From NCBI GenBank assembly GCA_013285405.1, contig CP053446.1:2279001-2343000 (forward strand): DNA of 64,000 bases, read 5' to 3'. Both the position numbers and the translations under genes were made by a program. Origin of the DNA: Ignavibacteriota bacterium (GTDB lineage: Bacteria; Bacteroidota; Ignavibacteria; Ignavibacteriales; Ignavibacteriaceae). This document shows, piece by piece, positions 27,951 to 35,606 of the stretch (the stretch's first letter is position 1; each line of letters opens with the position of its first letter). Below the pieces are notes generated by a model, which saw only the letters and a list, made by a program, of their open reading frames with translations, was not told the DNA's origin and did no database searches.

Positions 27951-29930
27951 ATGTTTAACAAAAAATCCCTGAAATTTGATTTTCTCCTCTCACTGCTGCT
28001 TGTCTTACTATTGTTTGCTTCCTTGGACTATGCCCAAGCAGTTGATAGTACAAAAGACAAACAACACCACCGATTTGATTACCGACGTTTAGACCCTAAC
28101 AATCTTCCGCCTGTTCAGAAATATGCACAACCTAAAGAAGAAGTTTTTCCGCTTGGTTATCCCGATTTTATCGGGACAAGTGGTACAAATCATTTAAATA
28201 AAATAACAACGGGAACTGGTGTTTGGACTGAACTGAATCCAAAAGTACCCAGAGTTACATACCTTGGATTACACTTCGTCAACAAAGATACCGGTTGGGC
28301 TTGCGGACAAAGTGGTGCTGTTATAAAAACTATGGATGGAGGAAGTTCCTGGACAATATTATCAACACCAGTTACTAATCTATTATTAAAAACTCACAGT
28401 TATAATGGACAAATAGTTTTGGTTACTGGATATGATGGAATAATACTTCGCTCAAGTGATGGAGGTGAAAACTTTATTCAGGTGACAAGCGGAGTTGGAA
28501 ACGGATATGATCTTTGGGGTGTGCAAATGCTGAATGATACGCTTGGCTGGGTATGTGGATTAAACCAGACTCTGTTAAAAACCACAGATGCAGGATTAAC
28601 CTGGCAATCAGTAAGTACAGGTTTAAACCAACACTATTGGTCACTTGATTTTATTGATGAACAATATGGAATGATTGCCTGCGGTGGAGGAAAAATTTTA
28701 AAGACTACAGACGGAGGAAGCGGATGGACACAAATACAGGCGGGAGACACAAGAGCATTATACACAATTGATGTAATAGATAGTCTGCATATTGCAGCAG
28801 CAGGAGCAAATGGAAAAAATGTTTACAGCAGTGATAGTGGGGTAACCTGGATAAGCAATTCGGATATACCGGTATTCTCAGCAACAAACTGTATTGATTT
28901 TATAAATGCAGATACAGGTTATACTGTGCAAGACGTTTATAACATAAGAAAAACAACCAACCGTGGTCAAAGCTGGTTTGGATTACCAATAAATATGACA
29001 AGCGAATGGTACATACAACTACTTGAAGATGGAACTGGTTATTCCTGCGGTGAAGAGGTGGGTTGGATTTACTCACTAAACTTTTATAAAAGAACAAATG
29101 GATTGGAAAACTGGAGTAGATTATTTCTGAATGATAATTTTGCTGATGTGTTTTTTATTGATGAGGAAAATGGATTTGCTATAAGTGGTATTTCATCTGA
29201 AATTCAAGCTTTATATAAGACAAATGATGGAGGAATAACCTGGATGAAAGTCCAGGATGCACCGAGCGGAAATGATTTACTTTTTCTTGATAGTCTTGCT
29301 GGTTTTATAGGCAGTAATTTAATTTATAAAACTACAAATGGTGGAGTAACGTGGTACGTTCCTAACGGAGGACAGGGCGGAGCTGGAAAAATATTTTTTG
29401 TAAACCAGGAAATTGGCTGGGCAGTACGAAGTAATGTAATTTATAAATCTACAGACAGAGGTGAAAACTGGTTTACTCAGTTAACATCACTAACAGGTTC
29501 TTTTACAAGTATTCATTTAACGGATTCGCTGACAGGTTGGGCATCAATTATTGGTAGAAGACCTTTCAAGACAACGAATGGGGGAGCTAATTGGATTGAG
29601 CAAACAGATCTAGAGCTTTGGGGAACAGTTGATGTTTTCTTTAAAGATTACAATGAAGGTTGGTTTGCTAATGAATATGATAATAATCTACTCAATACAA
29701 CTGATGGAGGAATTACTTGGGAAGTTGTAAGTGGTGTATATGGTCCAAGAAGATTTAGCTTCTTCCCGGATACGAGTCGTTGGTGGACATTAGGTTTCTC
29801 TAACTTATATGAGACTACAGATGAAGGAAACAATTGGAACGATATTACACCCCCATTCCAATGTTTGCAAAATTTAATGCTCCTTTTAATTGGGTTGGTT
29901 ACGGTGTTGGAAGTGGGGGGTACATCATAA
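27951..29930 (+). CDS. YCF48-type beta-propeller surface protein, frameshifted before its sorting domain
   Basis: A 659-aa exported protein made of repeated YCF48/BNR-like blades of the type DTGWACGQSGAVIKTMDGGSSW, which continue almost to the end. The last residues (after ITPP) are out-of-frame read-through. A C5 tract at 29850-29854 seems to lack one C: adding one gives ITPPIPMFAKFN and joins the frame of the following ORF, which holds the missing linker and T9SS sorting domain. The intact protein would be about 850 aa. The leader and signal-peptide DNA are nearly identical to the sister gene at 31273. A 17-nt palindrome (28160-28176) is read in frame near the N-terminus. As written, the product could not be sorted by T9SS. 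Confidence 0.85.
   Translation: MFNKKSLKFDFLLSLLLVLLLFASLDYAQAVDSTKDKQHHRFDYRRLDPNNLPPVQKYAQPKEEVFPLGYPDFIGTSGTNHLNKITTGTGVWTELNPKVPRVTYLGLHFVNKDTGWACGQSGAVIKTMDGGSSWTILSTPVTNLLLKTHSYNGQIVLVTGYDGIILRSSDGGENFIQVTSGVGNGYDLWGVQMLNDTLGWVCGLNQTLLKTTDAGLTWQSVSTGLNQHYWSLDFIDEQYGMIACGGGKILKTTDGGSGWTQIQAGDTRALYTIDVIDSLHIAAAGANGKNVYSSDSGVTWISNSDIPVFSATNCIDFINADTGYTVQDVYNIRKTTNRGQSWFGLPINMTSEWYIQLLEDGTGYSCGEEVGWIYSLNFYKRTNGLENWSRLFLNDNFADVFFIDEENGFAISGISSEIQALYKTNDGGITWMKVQDAPSGNDLLFLDSLAGFIGSNLIYKTTNGGVTWYVPNGGQGGAGKIFFVNQEIGWAVRSNVIYKSTDRGENWFTQLTSLTGSFTSIHLTDSLTGWASIIGRRPFKTTNGGANWIEQTDLELWGTVDVFFKDYNEGWFANEYDNNLLNTTDGGITWEVVSGVYGPRRFSFFPDTSRWWTLGFSNLYETTDEGNNWNDITPPFQCLQNLMLLLIGLVTVLEVGGTS
28160..28176. 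repeat. in-frame palindrome TCCCGAT-TTT-ATCGGGA inside YCF48 gene
   Basis: A 7-bp perfect stem with a 3-nt loop, read as YPDFIG. It has the same architecture as TCCCGAC-AAA-GTCGGGA in HTCS2 (62889-62905, read IPDKVG), with a compensatory change of the innermost pair (C-G to T-A) and a changed loop. It lies in the non-conserved segment between the signal peptide and the first blade. Confidence 0.65.
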
Positions 29931-30508
29931 AATATATTGATTCTTTATACATTCCAGTTGAGTTAGTTGCATTCACTTCAACTATTGAGGGTCATAATGT
30001 AATGTTGGAATGGATCACCGCTTCTGAGTTGAATAATTATGGTTTTGAATTAGAAAGATCTTTCGACGAATACAATTGGATGACAATTGGCTTTCTAACC
30101 GGAAAAGGAACTACATCAGAGAAATCATTATATAATTTTGAGGACCAATTAATCAGACCGATACAATTTTACCGATTAAAACAAATTGACTACAATGGTA
30201 ATTTTAATTATTCGAGAATAATTACGATTGAAACGTCCTTAAGTAACTTTGTCCTCTTTCAGAATTATCCAAACCCCGCTAATCCATCGACAAATATCTC
30301 ATTCTCGGTACCAGAAAAAACAAAAGTAAAAATAATTATTTATTCTATTAGTGGTGAAGTTGTCAAAGATTTAGTAAATGAGGAAAAAGATAAGGGCATA
30401 TACACTATTAAAATTGATTTGAACGACTTAGCAACCGGAGTATATTTTTATAGAATCACAACAAGTAAAGGCTATTCAGATGTAAAAAAATTAGTTTTAT
30501 TAAAGTAA
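29834..30508 (+). CDS. C-terminal part of the YCF48 protein: linker and T9SS sorting domain (displaced by frameshift)
   Basis: A 224-aa frame beginning at a TTG inside the previous ORF; it has no signal peptide or ribosome site of its own. Residues 9 onward (MFAKFNAPFNWVGYGVGSGGYIIKYIDSLYIPVELVAF) continue the YCF48 blades of the upstream ORF. Then follow the fibronectin-like VELVAFTSTIEGHNVMLEWITASELNNYGFELERS module and the sorting domain LFQNYPNPANPSTNISFSV...GVYFYRITTSKGYSDVKKLVLLK. It is almost certainly the 3' part of the 27951 gene, separated by a one-base loss in a C run. Confidence 0.85.
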   Translation: MERYYTPIPMFAKFNAPFNWVGYGVGSGGYIIKYIDSLYIPVELVAFTSTIEGHNVMLEWITASELNNYGFELERSFDEYNWMTIGFLTGKGTTSEKSLYNFEDQLIRPIQFYRLKQIDYNGNFNYSRIITIETSLSNFVLFQNYPNPANPSTNISFSVPEKTKVKIIIYSISGEVVKDLVNEEKDKGIYTIKIDLNDLATGVYFYRITTSKGYSDVKKLVLLK

Positions 30509-30514
30509 ACAACT

Positions 30515-30530
30515 CCGCTTTAAAAAGCGG
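30515..30530 (+). terminator. hairpin after frameshifted YCF48 gene
   Basis: CCGCTT / AAGCGG stem with a TAAA loop, 6 nt after the stop codon and followed by TATATTTT. The U-tract is weak, so it is a moderate candidate for a Rho-independent terminator. The ribosome site of the next gene begins about 20 nt later. Confidence 0.5.
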
Positions 30531-30560
30531 TATATTTTCATTTAAATAATGGAGGACCGT

Positions 30561-31241
30561 ATGAAAAATTCATTGTTACTTTTTTCGATATCATTTTTTC
30601 TCTGCATTAGTTTTGCAGAAGCACAACCAAACCTTCCCGATTCATCTCATGTCCTTGTTGTTTATAATTCTTTAGATCAAACTTCAATATCTGTGATGAA
30701 TTATTATAAAGATGCCCGGAATATCCCTAGTTCAAACATAGTTGCTCTAAATAGTCTTTTCAACGAATGGATAACTGATCCTGAGACTCAGGATTCACAT
30801 TACATTGAGTTGCGACAGCAAGGAGAAGCAATTGTAGATACTTTCAACGTAAACACTTGGTGCGCTACAAAACACGCCTGGATTTATTTTAATAAAAGGA
30901 TTGCAATCCCCATCGCCAATTGGCTAAATAATACTGTCGTAAATGGTGATACACTAAAAAATATTATCAGGTTTATTGCCATAACCAAAGGGGTACCATT
31001 TAAAATACATTCAAGAACAGGTATTGGTGGCTACAGCGAGAGCAGAAATGTAGTAGTTGATAGATTGCTCTGTCTTGTTGGCGAAACGATAGATGATCCT
31101 GAAGCACTTTTAGACTATTTCTACGGTGATTCTTGTTTTTATAATCCTCTGAATGATTATATAGAAAATCCATACTACAATGTTGACCCGAATTTTTCGA
31201 TGGAACAAAATTTTCTACCTTTTCTCAAATTAATTTCCTAA
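30561..31241 (+). CDS. secreted TIGR03790-like protein, probably C-terminally truncated
   Basis: A 226-aa protein. The start is the ATG at 30561, 5 nt after a strong GGAGG; an ATG at 30549 lies before that site. The signal peptide is MKNSLLLFSISFFLCISFAEAQ. The mature part (HVLVVYNSLDQTSISVMNYYKDARNIPSSNIVAL...FIAITKGVPFKIH...VVVDRLLCLVG) resembles the N-terminal region of the uncharacterised TIGR03790 family. Those proteins are usually much longer, and no T9SS sorting domain is present here, so this copy is likely a truncated remnant between two YCF48 genes. The family assignment rests on remembered pattern only. Confidence 0.6.
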   Translation: MKNSLLLFSISFFLCISFAEAQPNLPDSSHVLVVYNSLDQTSISVMNYYKDARNIPSSNIVALNSLFNEWITDPETQDSHYIELRQQGEAIVDTFNVNTWCATKHAWIYFNKRIAIPIANWLNNTVVNGDTLKNIIRFIAITKGVPFKIHSRTGIGGYSESRNVVVDRLLCLVGETIDDPEALLDYFYGDSCFYNPLNDYIENPYYNVDPNFSMEQNFLPFLKLIS

Positions 31242-31272
31242 GTTTAAAACAAAAATAATTAAGGGTATTTAT

Positions 31273-33786
31273 ATGCAACGCAAAAAATCCCTGAAATTTA
31301 ATTTTCTCCTCTCACTTCTGCTTGTCTTACTATTATTACCTTCGATGAACTACACCCAGCAAGAGGAACGATCCATACAACCACAATTAACTCGGGATAA
31401 ATCTCTTTTCCCTTTAAAATCTACCGGGGTATGGACAGAAGTTCATCCATTAATACCAAGAGTGGATTATTGGGGAATTGATTTTGCAAATGCAGACCTG
31501 CCTACCGGACAGGCAGGCACCGGCTGGGCAGTAGGCGAAGGCGGTGCAGTAATTAAAACAACGAATGGAGGACAGAAGTGGATATGGTATGAAAGCGGAG
31601 TTGAAAATACATTAAGAACAGTTGCTTCAGTAAATAACGGACAAAGAGTTATAGCAGCAGGCGATGGAGGAATAATTATAATCTCAGAAGATGCAGGAGA
31701 AACGTGGATCCAGTTGTCAAGCCCGACGACAAGAAACATCTGGAATCTGCAGATGATAACCGATGAGATTGGATGGATGGTAGGAGAAAGAGGAACTGCT
31801 TTAAAAACAACTGATGGCGGATTAATCTGGGTGCAACAATCTATGCCATATCCAACTGCACCATACTGGGATGTAAGTTTCATTGACACATTATTTGGTT
31901 ATATGTGCACAAGTTCAGGTATTGTGTTGAAGACAACAGATGGCGGAGTAAATTGGATAATACAAATAGCAGGAGATACAAGAAGTCTTTACACAATTTA
32001 TGCTATTGATACACTCAGAGCATCTGCAGGGGGCTTCGCAGGAAAGGTTGTTTATACAACGGATGGAGGTATTAACTGGTTAAATGCAGGAGGAGGAGGA
32101 ATAAGTGCACCAGAAATAAATAAAATAAAATTTATGGATGAAGTAAAAGGATTTTTAGCATCTTCAGGCGGCTTCTATAAATCTACTAACGGAGGTGTTA
32201 GTTGGTATGAAAATAATGATCTTAATCAGGAATTTTCCTCAGTATTTACAACAAACATATCTCTCCCAGCAGAAGGAAAAGGTTTTGTTGCTGGAGGTAA
32301 AATGCTTCTTGCAAAAACCACAAATGAAGGTGAAAGCTGGCGAAGAACAATAGTGAATGCAGATTTATTTAATGTTTACTTTAAGGATGAACAAAATGGG
32401 TTTATAAACAGTACCGACCTAATTTACACAACAAATGACGGAGGACAATCTTTAGATACTATTTTAACTTTTCCGTATAATGAAATTTTTTCTATGGAAG
32501 GAATGACATTTACAGATAGTCTGAACGGCTTCATCGGAACATTGCCTGCAAGAATTTACAAAACCACAAATGGAGGGCAAGGCTGGCATAGAACCAATAT
32601 AACAGGGTTAGTGGATTCATCCTGGGTAATAATTAAGTTTTTCTTTTTGACAAAGGATATAGGTTGGGCAATTAGCAATAAACGCATAATGAAAACAAAT
32701 GACGGGGGAGAGAATTGGTTTGTACAAGTAAATGCTCCCGGAAGCGGGAATTTTTCAGGCATTCATTTTGTTGATTCGTTATTTGGATGGGCTTCAATAT
32801 CAAATAGAAAACCTTTTAAAACAACTGATGGAGGCGAAAATTGGATTGAACAGACAAATTTAAACTTTTATCAAACGGATGATGTATATTTTAAAGATAC
32901 ACTTAACGGATGGTTATTAGACTGGAATAAGCTTTATAGGACTAATGATGGAGGTATAACCTGGGATTTGGATTCATTAGTAACCGGTTTCGGCGGATCT
33001 GGACGATTTGGTTATTTTGATTCAGAGAATATATTCATTACTGGTGATAGGGTATATAGGACAACAAATGCGGGTATTAACTGGACTGAATTCCCTGAAC
33101 TAGCCGATCAAGGATGGAGGATGGCAATCACATTATTTTCTGTTAACTCGGGATTCCTGGTTGGCAACACGGGTTTAATCTTCAAATACTATGATGAGAC
33201 TGTTCCGGTAGAGTTAATAAACTTTGAGGGTTGGTTAAATGAAAATGAAACATATTTGCAATGGACTACTGCTACCGAAACTAATAACAGAGGTTTTTAC
33301 ATACAAAGAAAAAAAGCGAATGAGCAGGAATGGATTGATTTAGATTTTATTGAAGGTAAAGGAAACTCTACGGAAATTAATTTCTATTCATACAAGAATA
33401 TTTTAACTGAATCAGGAGTTTATTTTTACAGACTAAAGCAAACAGACTTTGACGGTACATATAATTATAGCGAAGAAATAGAAATTTATTTTTCAGTTCC
33501 TTTAGAGTATGAACTATTTCAAAATTTTCCTAACCCTTTCAATCCAGTTACAACAATAAAGTATGATCTGCCTGCCTCCCTAAATCCCTCCAAAGGAGGG
33601 ACTTTAGTAAATCTTGTAATTTATGACATACTTGGCAGAAGAGTTAAAGTGTTAGTTAATGAAATTCAGCAAGCAGGAAGGTATGAAGTTCAGTTCGATG
33701 CCTCGAACTTATCGAGTGGGGTGTATATCTATCAACTTATTACTGAGAAATATTTGAGTTCAAAAAAGATGATACTTCTTCGTTAA
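31273..33786 (+). CDS. YCF48-type beta-propeller surface protein with T9SS sorting domain
   Basis: An 837-aa exported protein and intact sister of the 27951 gene. Order: signal peptide (about 1-30), repeated YCF48 blades with KTTNGGxxW / GWAVG motifs (about 55-640), a fibronectin-like module (VPVELINFEGWLNENETYLQWTTATE), then the sorting domain LFQNFPNPFNPVTTIKYDLP...SGVYIYQLITEKYLSSKKMILLR. Two palindromic repeats are embedded in frame: seven residues LPTGQAG in the first blade (31497-31517), and NPSKGGT in the sorting domain (33581-33606). In plants and cyanobacteria YCF48 domains assist photosystem II assembly; in these bacteria such secreted repeats are probably surface or adhesive structures of unknown role. 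Confidence 0.88.
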   Translation: MQRKKSLKFNFLLSLLLVLLLLPSMNYTQQEERSIQPQLTRDKSLFPLKSTGVWTEVHPLIPRVDYWGIDFANADLPTGQAGTGWAVGEGGAVIKTTNGGQKWIWYESGVENTLRTVASVNNGQRVIAAGDGGIIIISEDAGETWIQLSSPTTRNIWNLQMITDEIGWMVGERGTALKTTDGGLIWVQQSMPYPTAPYWDVSFIDTLFGYMCTSSGIVLKTTDGGVNWIIQIAGDTRSLYTIYAIDTLRASAGGFAGKVVYTTDGGINWLNAGGGGISAPEINKIKFMDEVKGFLASSGGFYKSTNGGVSWYENNDLNQEFSSVFTTNISLPAEGKGFVAGGKMLLAKTTNEGESWRRTIVNADLFNVYFKDEQNGFINSTDLIYTTNDGGQSLDTILTFPYNEIFSMEGMTFTDSLNGFIGTLPARIYKTTNGGQGWHRTNITGLVDSSWVIIKFFFLTKDIGWAISNKRIMKTNDGGENWFVQVNAPGSGNFSGIHFVDSLFGWASISNRKPFKTTDGGENWIEQTNLNFYQTDDVYFKDTLNGWLLDWNKLYRTNDGGITWDLDSLVTGFGGSGRFGYFDSENIFITGDRVYRTTNAGINWTEFPELADQGWRMAITLFSVNSGFLVGNTGLIFKYYDETVPVELINFEGWLNENETYLQWTTATETNNRGFYIQRKKANEQEWIDLDFIEGKGNSTEINFYSYKNILTESGVYFYRLKQTDFDGTYNYSEEIEIYFSVPLEYELFQNFPNPFNPVTTIKYDLPASLNPSKGGTLVNLVIYDILGRRVKVLVNEIQQAGRYEVQFDASNLSSGVYIYQLITEKYLSSKKMILLR
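31497..31517. repeat. 21-nt palindrome inserted in frame in YCF48 blade
   Basis: CCTGCCT-accggac-AGGCAGG, a perfect 7-bp stem and 7-nt loop. The protein reads FANAD-LPTGQAG-TGWAVG, whereas the sister gene and all other blades have the uninterrupted xADTGWAVG motif. The insertion is therefore exactly seven codons inside a conserved blade motif. It is the same repeat family as the intergenic hairpin at 2664-2684. Confidence 0.85.
33581..33606. repeat. in-frame palindrome in T9SS sorting domain (TCCCTCC-AAA-GGAGGGA)
   Basis: A 7-bp perfect stem with AAA loop at 33585-33601 and flanking TAAA/TTTA pairing. It lies between KYDLPAS and VNLVIYDILGR, the loop where other sorting domains in this window have only four to six residues. 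It is read in frame as LNPSKGGTL. Confidence 0.75.
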
Positions 33787-33806
33787 GTCAACTTTAGTCG
33801 GATTTT

Positions 33807-33877
33807 GCTTAATTAAAAATGTAAGTAGAGACAGATCGCTCCACCAAGGTCGGACTGTCTCTACAAGCTTAATTAAA
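33807..33877. repeat. palindromic repeat flanked by 11-bp direct repeats
   Basis: GTAGAGACAG (33825-33834) and CTGTCTCTAC (33855-33864) form a perfect 10-bp inverted repeat around a 20-nt centre. The direct repeat GCTTAATTAAA lies on both sides (33807-33817 and 33867-33877), resembling a target-site duplication. It is located 20 nt after the YCF48 stop codon. It could also act as a terminator hairpin, although no U-tract follows. Confidence 0.7.
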
Positions 33878-33944
33878 TAGTAAATACACTTTATTAAAAT
33901 TTTCCTTAATTTTCCTACCACCTACTCACATTTCATTTAAAGAT

Positions 33945-34586
33945 ATGGAAAAAATTATACTATCATCGCAATTGGAATATTTGTCCTCATTCAGAAAGCA
34001 ATTAGACCCTCTTATCGAGGAAATGGAAACTTATGCAAAGGAACATAATGTTCCGATTTTATCCTGGCAATCAGCAGATTTTCTTGAGCAATTAGTTCTT
34101 TTAAAAGAACCGAAAAGAGTTCTTGAACTCGGTACAGCTATAGCTTATTCAACCATCAGGATTGCCCGGATGCTTCAGGGCAAGTCAGTTGTTCATTCAA
34201 TTGAAAAAAGTGTTGATAATATTGCCATCGCAAAAGATTTCATTGCTAAGTCCGGATTGGGTAATAAAATAAAATTGCTTGAAGGTAACGCAATGAACGT
34301 TATGCCGCAGTTAAAAAAGAAATATGATATAGTTTTTCTTGATGCAGATAAAGAAGACTACAAACGACTTTTTGATTATTCACTTGTGTTACTTAGAAAG
34401 GGAGGAGTTCTGGTTGTAGATAACTTGTTGTGGCATGGTTATGCTGCTTCTGTACGTGTCCCACAAGATTACAAAGAATCAACACGTCACATTCGTGAGT
34501 TTAATTTATTATTTATGAATCAGCCTAATTTGAAATCATCAATAATCCCGATTGGTGATGGACTCGGAATCGGTGTAAAAATTTAG
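33945..34586 (+). CDS. SAM-dependent O-methyltransferase (class I, COMT-like)
   Basis: A 213-aa O-methyltransferase family 3 protein. SAM-binding motif I is VLELGTAIAYSTIRIA, motif II lies around VHSIEKSVDNI, and the metal/catalytic region IVFLDADKEDYKRLFDYSLVLLRKGGVLVVDNLLWHG has the D-A-D-K and D-N that bind divalent metal in catechol O-methyltransferases. The N-terminal PILSWQSADFLEQLV is typical of TrmR/YrrM-like members, which methylate tRNA hydroxyuridine, so tRNA modification is a possible role. Small-molecule O-methylation is the alternative. Confidence 0.88.
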   Translation: MEKIILSSQLEYLSSFRKQLDPLIEEMETYAKEHNVPILSWQSADFLEQLVLLKEPKRVLELGTAIAYSTIRIARMLQGKSVVHSIEKSVDNIAIAKDFIAKSGLGNKIKLLEGNAMNVMPQLKKKYDIVFLDADKEDYKRLFDYSLVLLRKGGVLVVDNLLWHGYAASVRVPQDYKESTRHIREFNLLFMNQPNLKSSIIPIGDGLGIGVKI

Positions 34587-34599
34587 CTGAAGAACGACG

Positions 34600-35028
34600 T
34601 TGAAAATAAATTTCGCTGATAATTCCTTCTTAACTGAAATAGAAAATTATACCGGCAGTTTACTTTTTAAAAAAGATGACATTAAAAAAATAATTAATGT
34701 AGTTGTAACTGATAACAGAGAAAAAGATTTCGCTGAACTTACTTTCACAGCAAAATATATTTGTGGTTTGATGCGTGTAATGAAAAATGCTCAAACTATT
34801 CCTGAAGTAAATAGCGTTGAGCATATTAAAAATGATCTCAATATAAATTTGAAAAAAGGAATTGAACAGTTAAAGCAAATAATTTCTTCATTTAATGAAA
34901 ATGATAAAAGCTATTTCGGGGAGACATATTTAAAGCTTACTGCTGAAAGCTTCAATGACCTGTCAAATCTTTTTTCTGATTTGGAATCAGTAAAAAAATA
35001 TCTTAATTATCTTAAAAGGAAAACCTGA
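34600..35028 (+). CDS. hypothetical helical protein
   Basis: 142 aa with no recognised family. Predicted to be mostly alpha-helical with several amphipathic stretches (FAELTFTAKYICGLMRVMKNAQ, LNINLKKGIEQLKQIISSF, AESFNDLSNLFSDLESVKKYLNYLKRK). No signal peptide or membrane segment. The start is TTG at 34600, 13 nt after the methyltransferase stop, so the two are likely co-transcribed. It is retained as a gene because the frame is long, has codon use like its neighbours and fills the space to the convergent marR. Confidence 0.65.
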   Translation: MKINFADNSFLTEIENYTGSLLFKKDDIKKIINVVVTDNREKDFAELTFTAKYICGLMRVMKNAQTIPEVNSVEHIKNDLNINLKKGIEQLKQIISSFNENDKSYFGETYLKLTAESFNDLSNLFSDLESVKKYLNYLKRKT

Positions 35029-35030
35029 AT

Positions 35031-35483
35031 TTACTTTTCGGGTTTCTTCAGCCAGTTTTCTAATGCTTCCAGTAAATGCTGCATTGCGATTATTAATGGT
35101 TCGTGTTGAACTTGATCGATATCCTGTAAAATTTCCTGGTGAATCTGAACGTAAGCTTTGTTAAGCTGGTTAACAAGATATTTACCTCTTCTGGAAAGCA
35201 TCACCCGCATATTTCTTCTATCGTTGGAGTCAATTTCTCTGATAATATATTCCTTCTCAACAAGTCCGTCAATAATTCTTGTTAACCGGCTTGGGCTTAA
35301 GTTCATTCTCTCAGCGATTGATTTGTTATTAATACTTTCGTCAGTGCCGAATAATCTTAAACATCTGAATTCAGCCTGAGTAAGATTATGAATTGAAGCT
35401 AATCTAACTTCCTTTTCCTGGCAGTTTGCAAGTAGATTGAAGGTTAGGTTGGCGAGATGTTCAGCGGTTTGATTCGAGTTCAT
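35031..35483 (-). CDS. MarR-family transcriptional regulator
   Basis: A 150-aa winged-helix regulator. The DNA-binding core is LTQAEFRCLRLFGTDESINNKSIAERMNLSPSRLTRIIDGLVEKEYIIREIDSNDRRNMRVMLSRRGKYLV, with recognition helix SPSRLTRIIDGL and the wing DSNDRRNMRV. Flanking helices would form the dimer interface. A near-perfect palindrome 43-67 bp upstream of its start is a likely autoregulatory operator. The gene converges on the hypothetical gene at 34600 (2 nt between stops). The ligand is unknown. Confidence 0.92.
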   Translation of the reverse strand: MNSNQTAEHLANLTFNLLANCQEKEVRLASIHNLTQAEFRCLRLFGTDESINNKSIAERMNLSPSRLTRIIDGLVEKEYIIREIDSNDRRNMRVMLSRRGKYLVNQLNKAYVQIHQEILQDIDQVQHEPLIIAMQHLLEALENWLKKPEK

Positions 35484-35525
35484 TGTACCCCCAATGTTTT
35501 GTGTAAATTGAAATATTGTCTATAA

Positions 35526-35550
35526 CAAATATCATCAATAGAGATATTTG
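35526..35550. promoter_or_regulatory. candidate MarR operator
   Basis: CAAATATC (35526-35533) and GATATTTG (35543-35550), a perfect 8-bp inverted repeat with a 9-bp spacer. It is centred 55 bp upstream of the marR start in the 123-bp gap to the yigZ-like gene. The size and symmetry suit a MarR dimer. Autoregulation is inferred from family habit. Confidence 0.55.
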
Positions 35551-35606
35551 AATCAAGTAACAACAATAGTTTTTTTTGGACAATTGTTTCTAATCAAATA
35601 AAACTT

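Noticed and set aside
27951-33786. Photosystem II assembly role from YCF48 similarity
   Set aside because: No photosynthesis genes; proteins are exported with T9SS tags and contain only the generic blade repeat.
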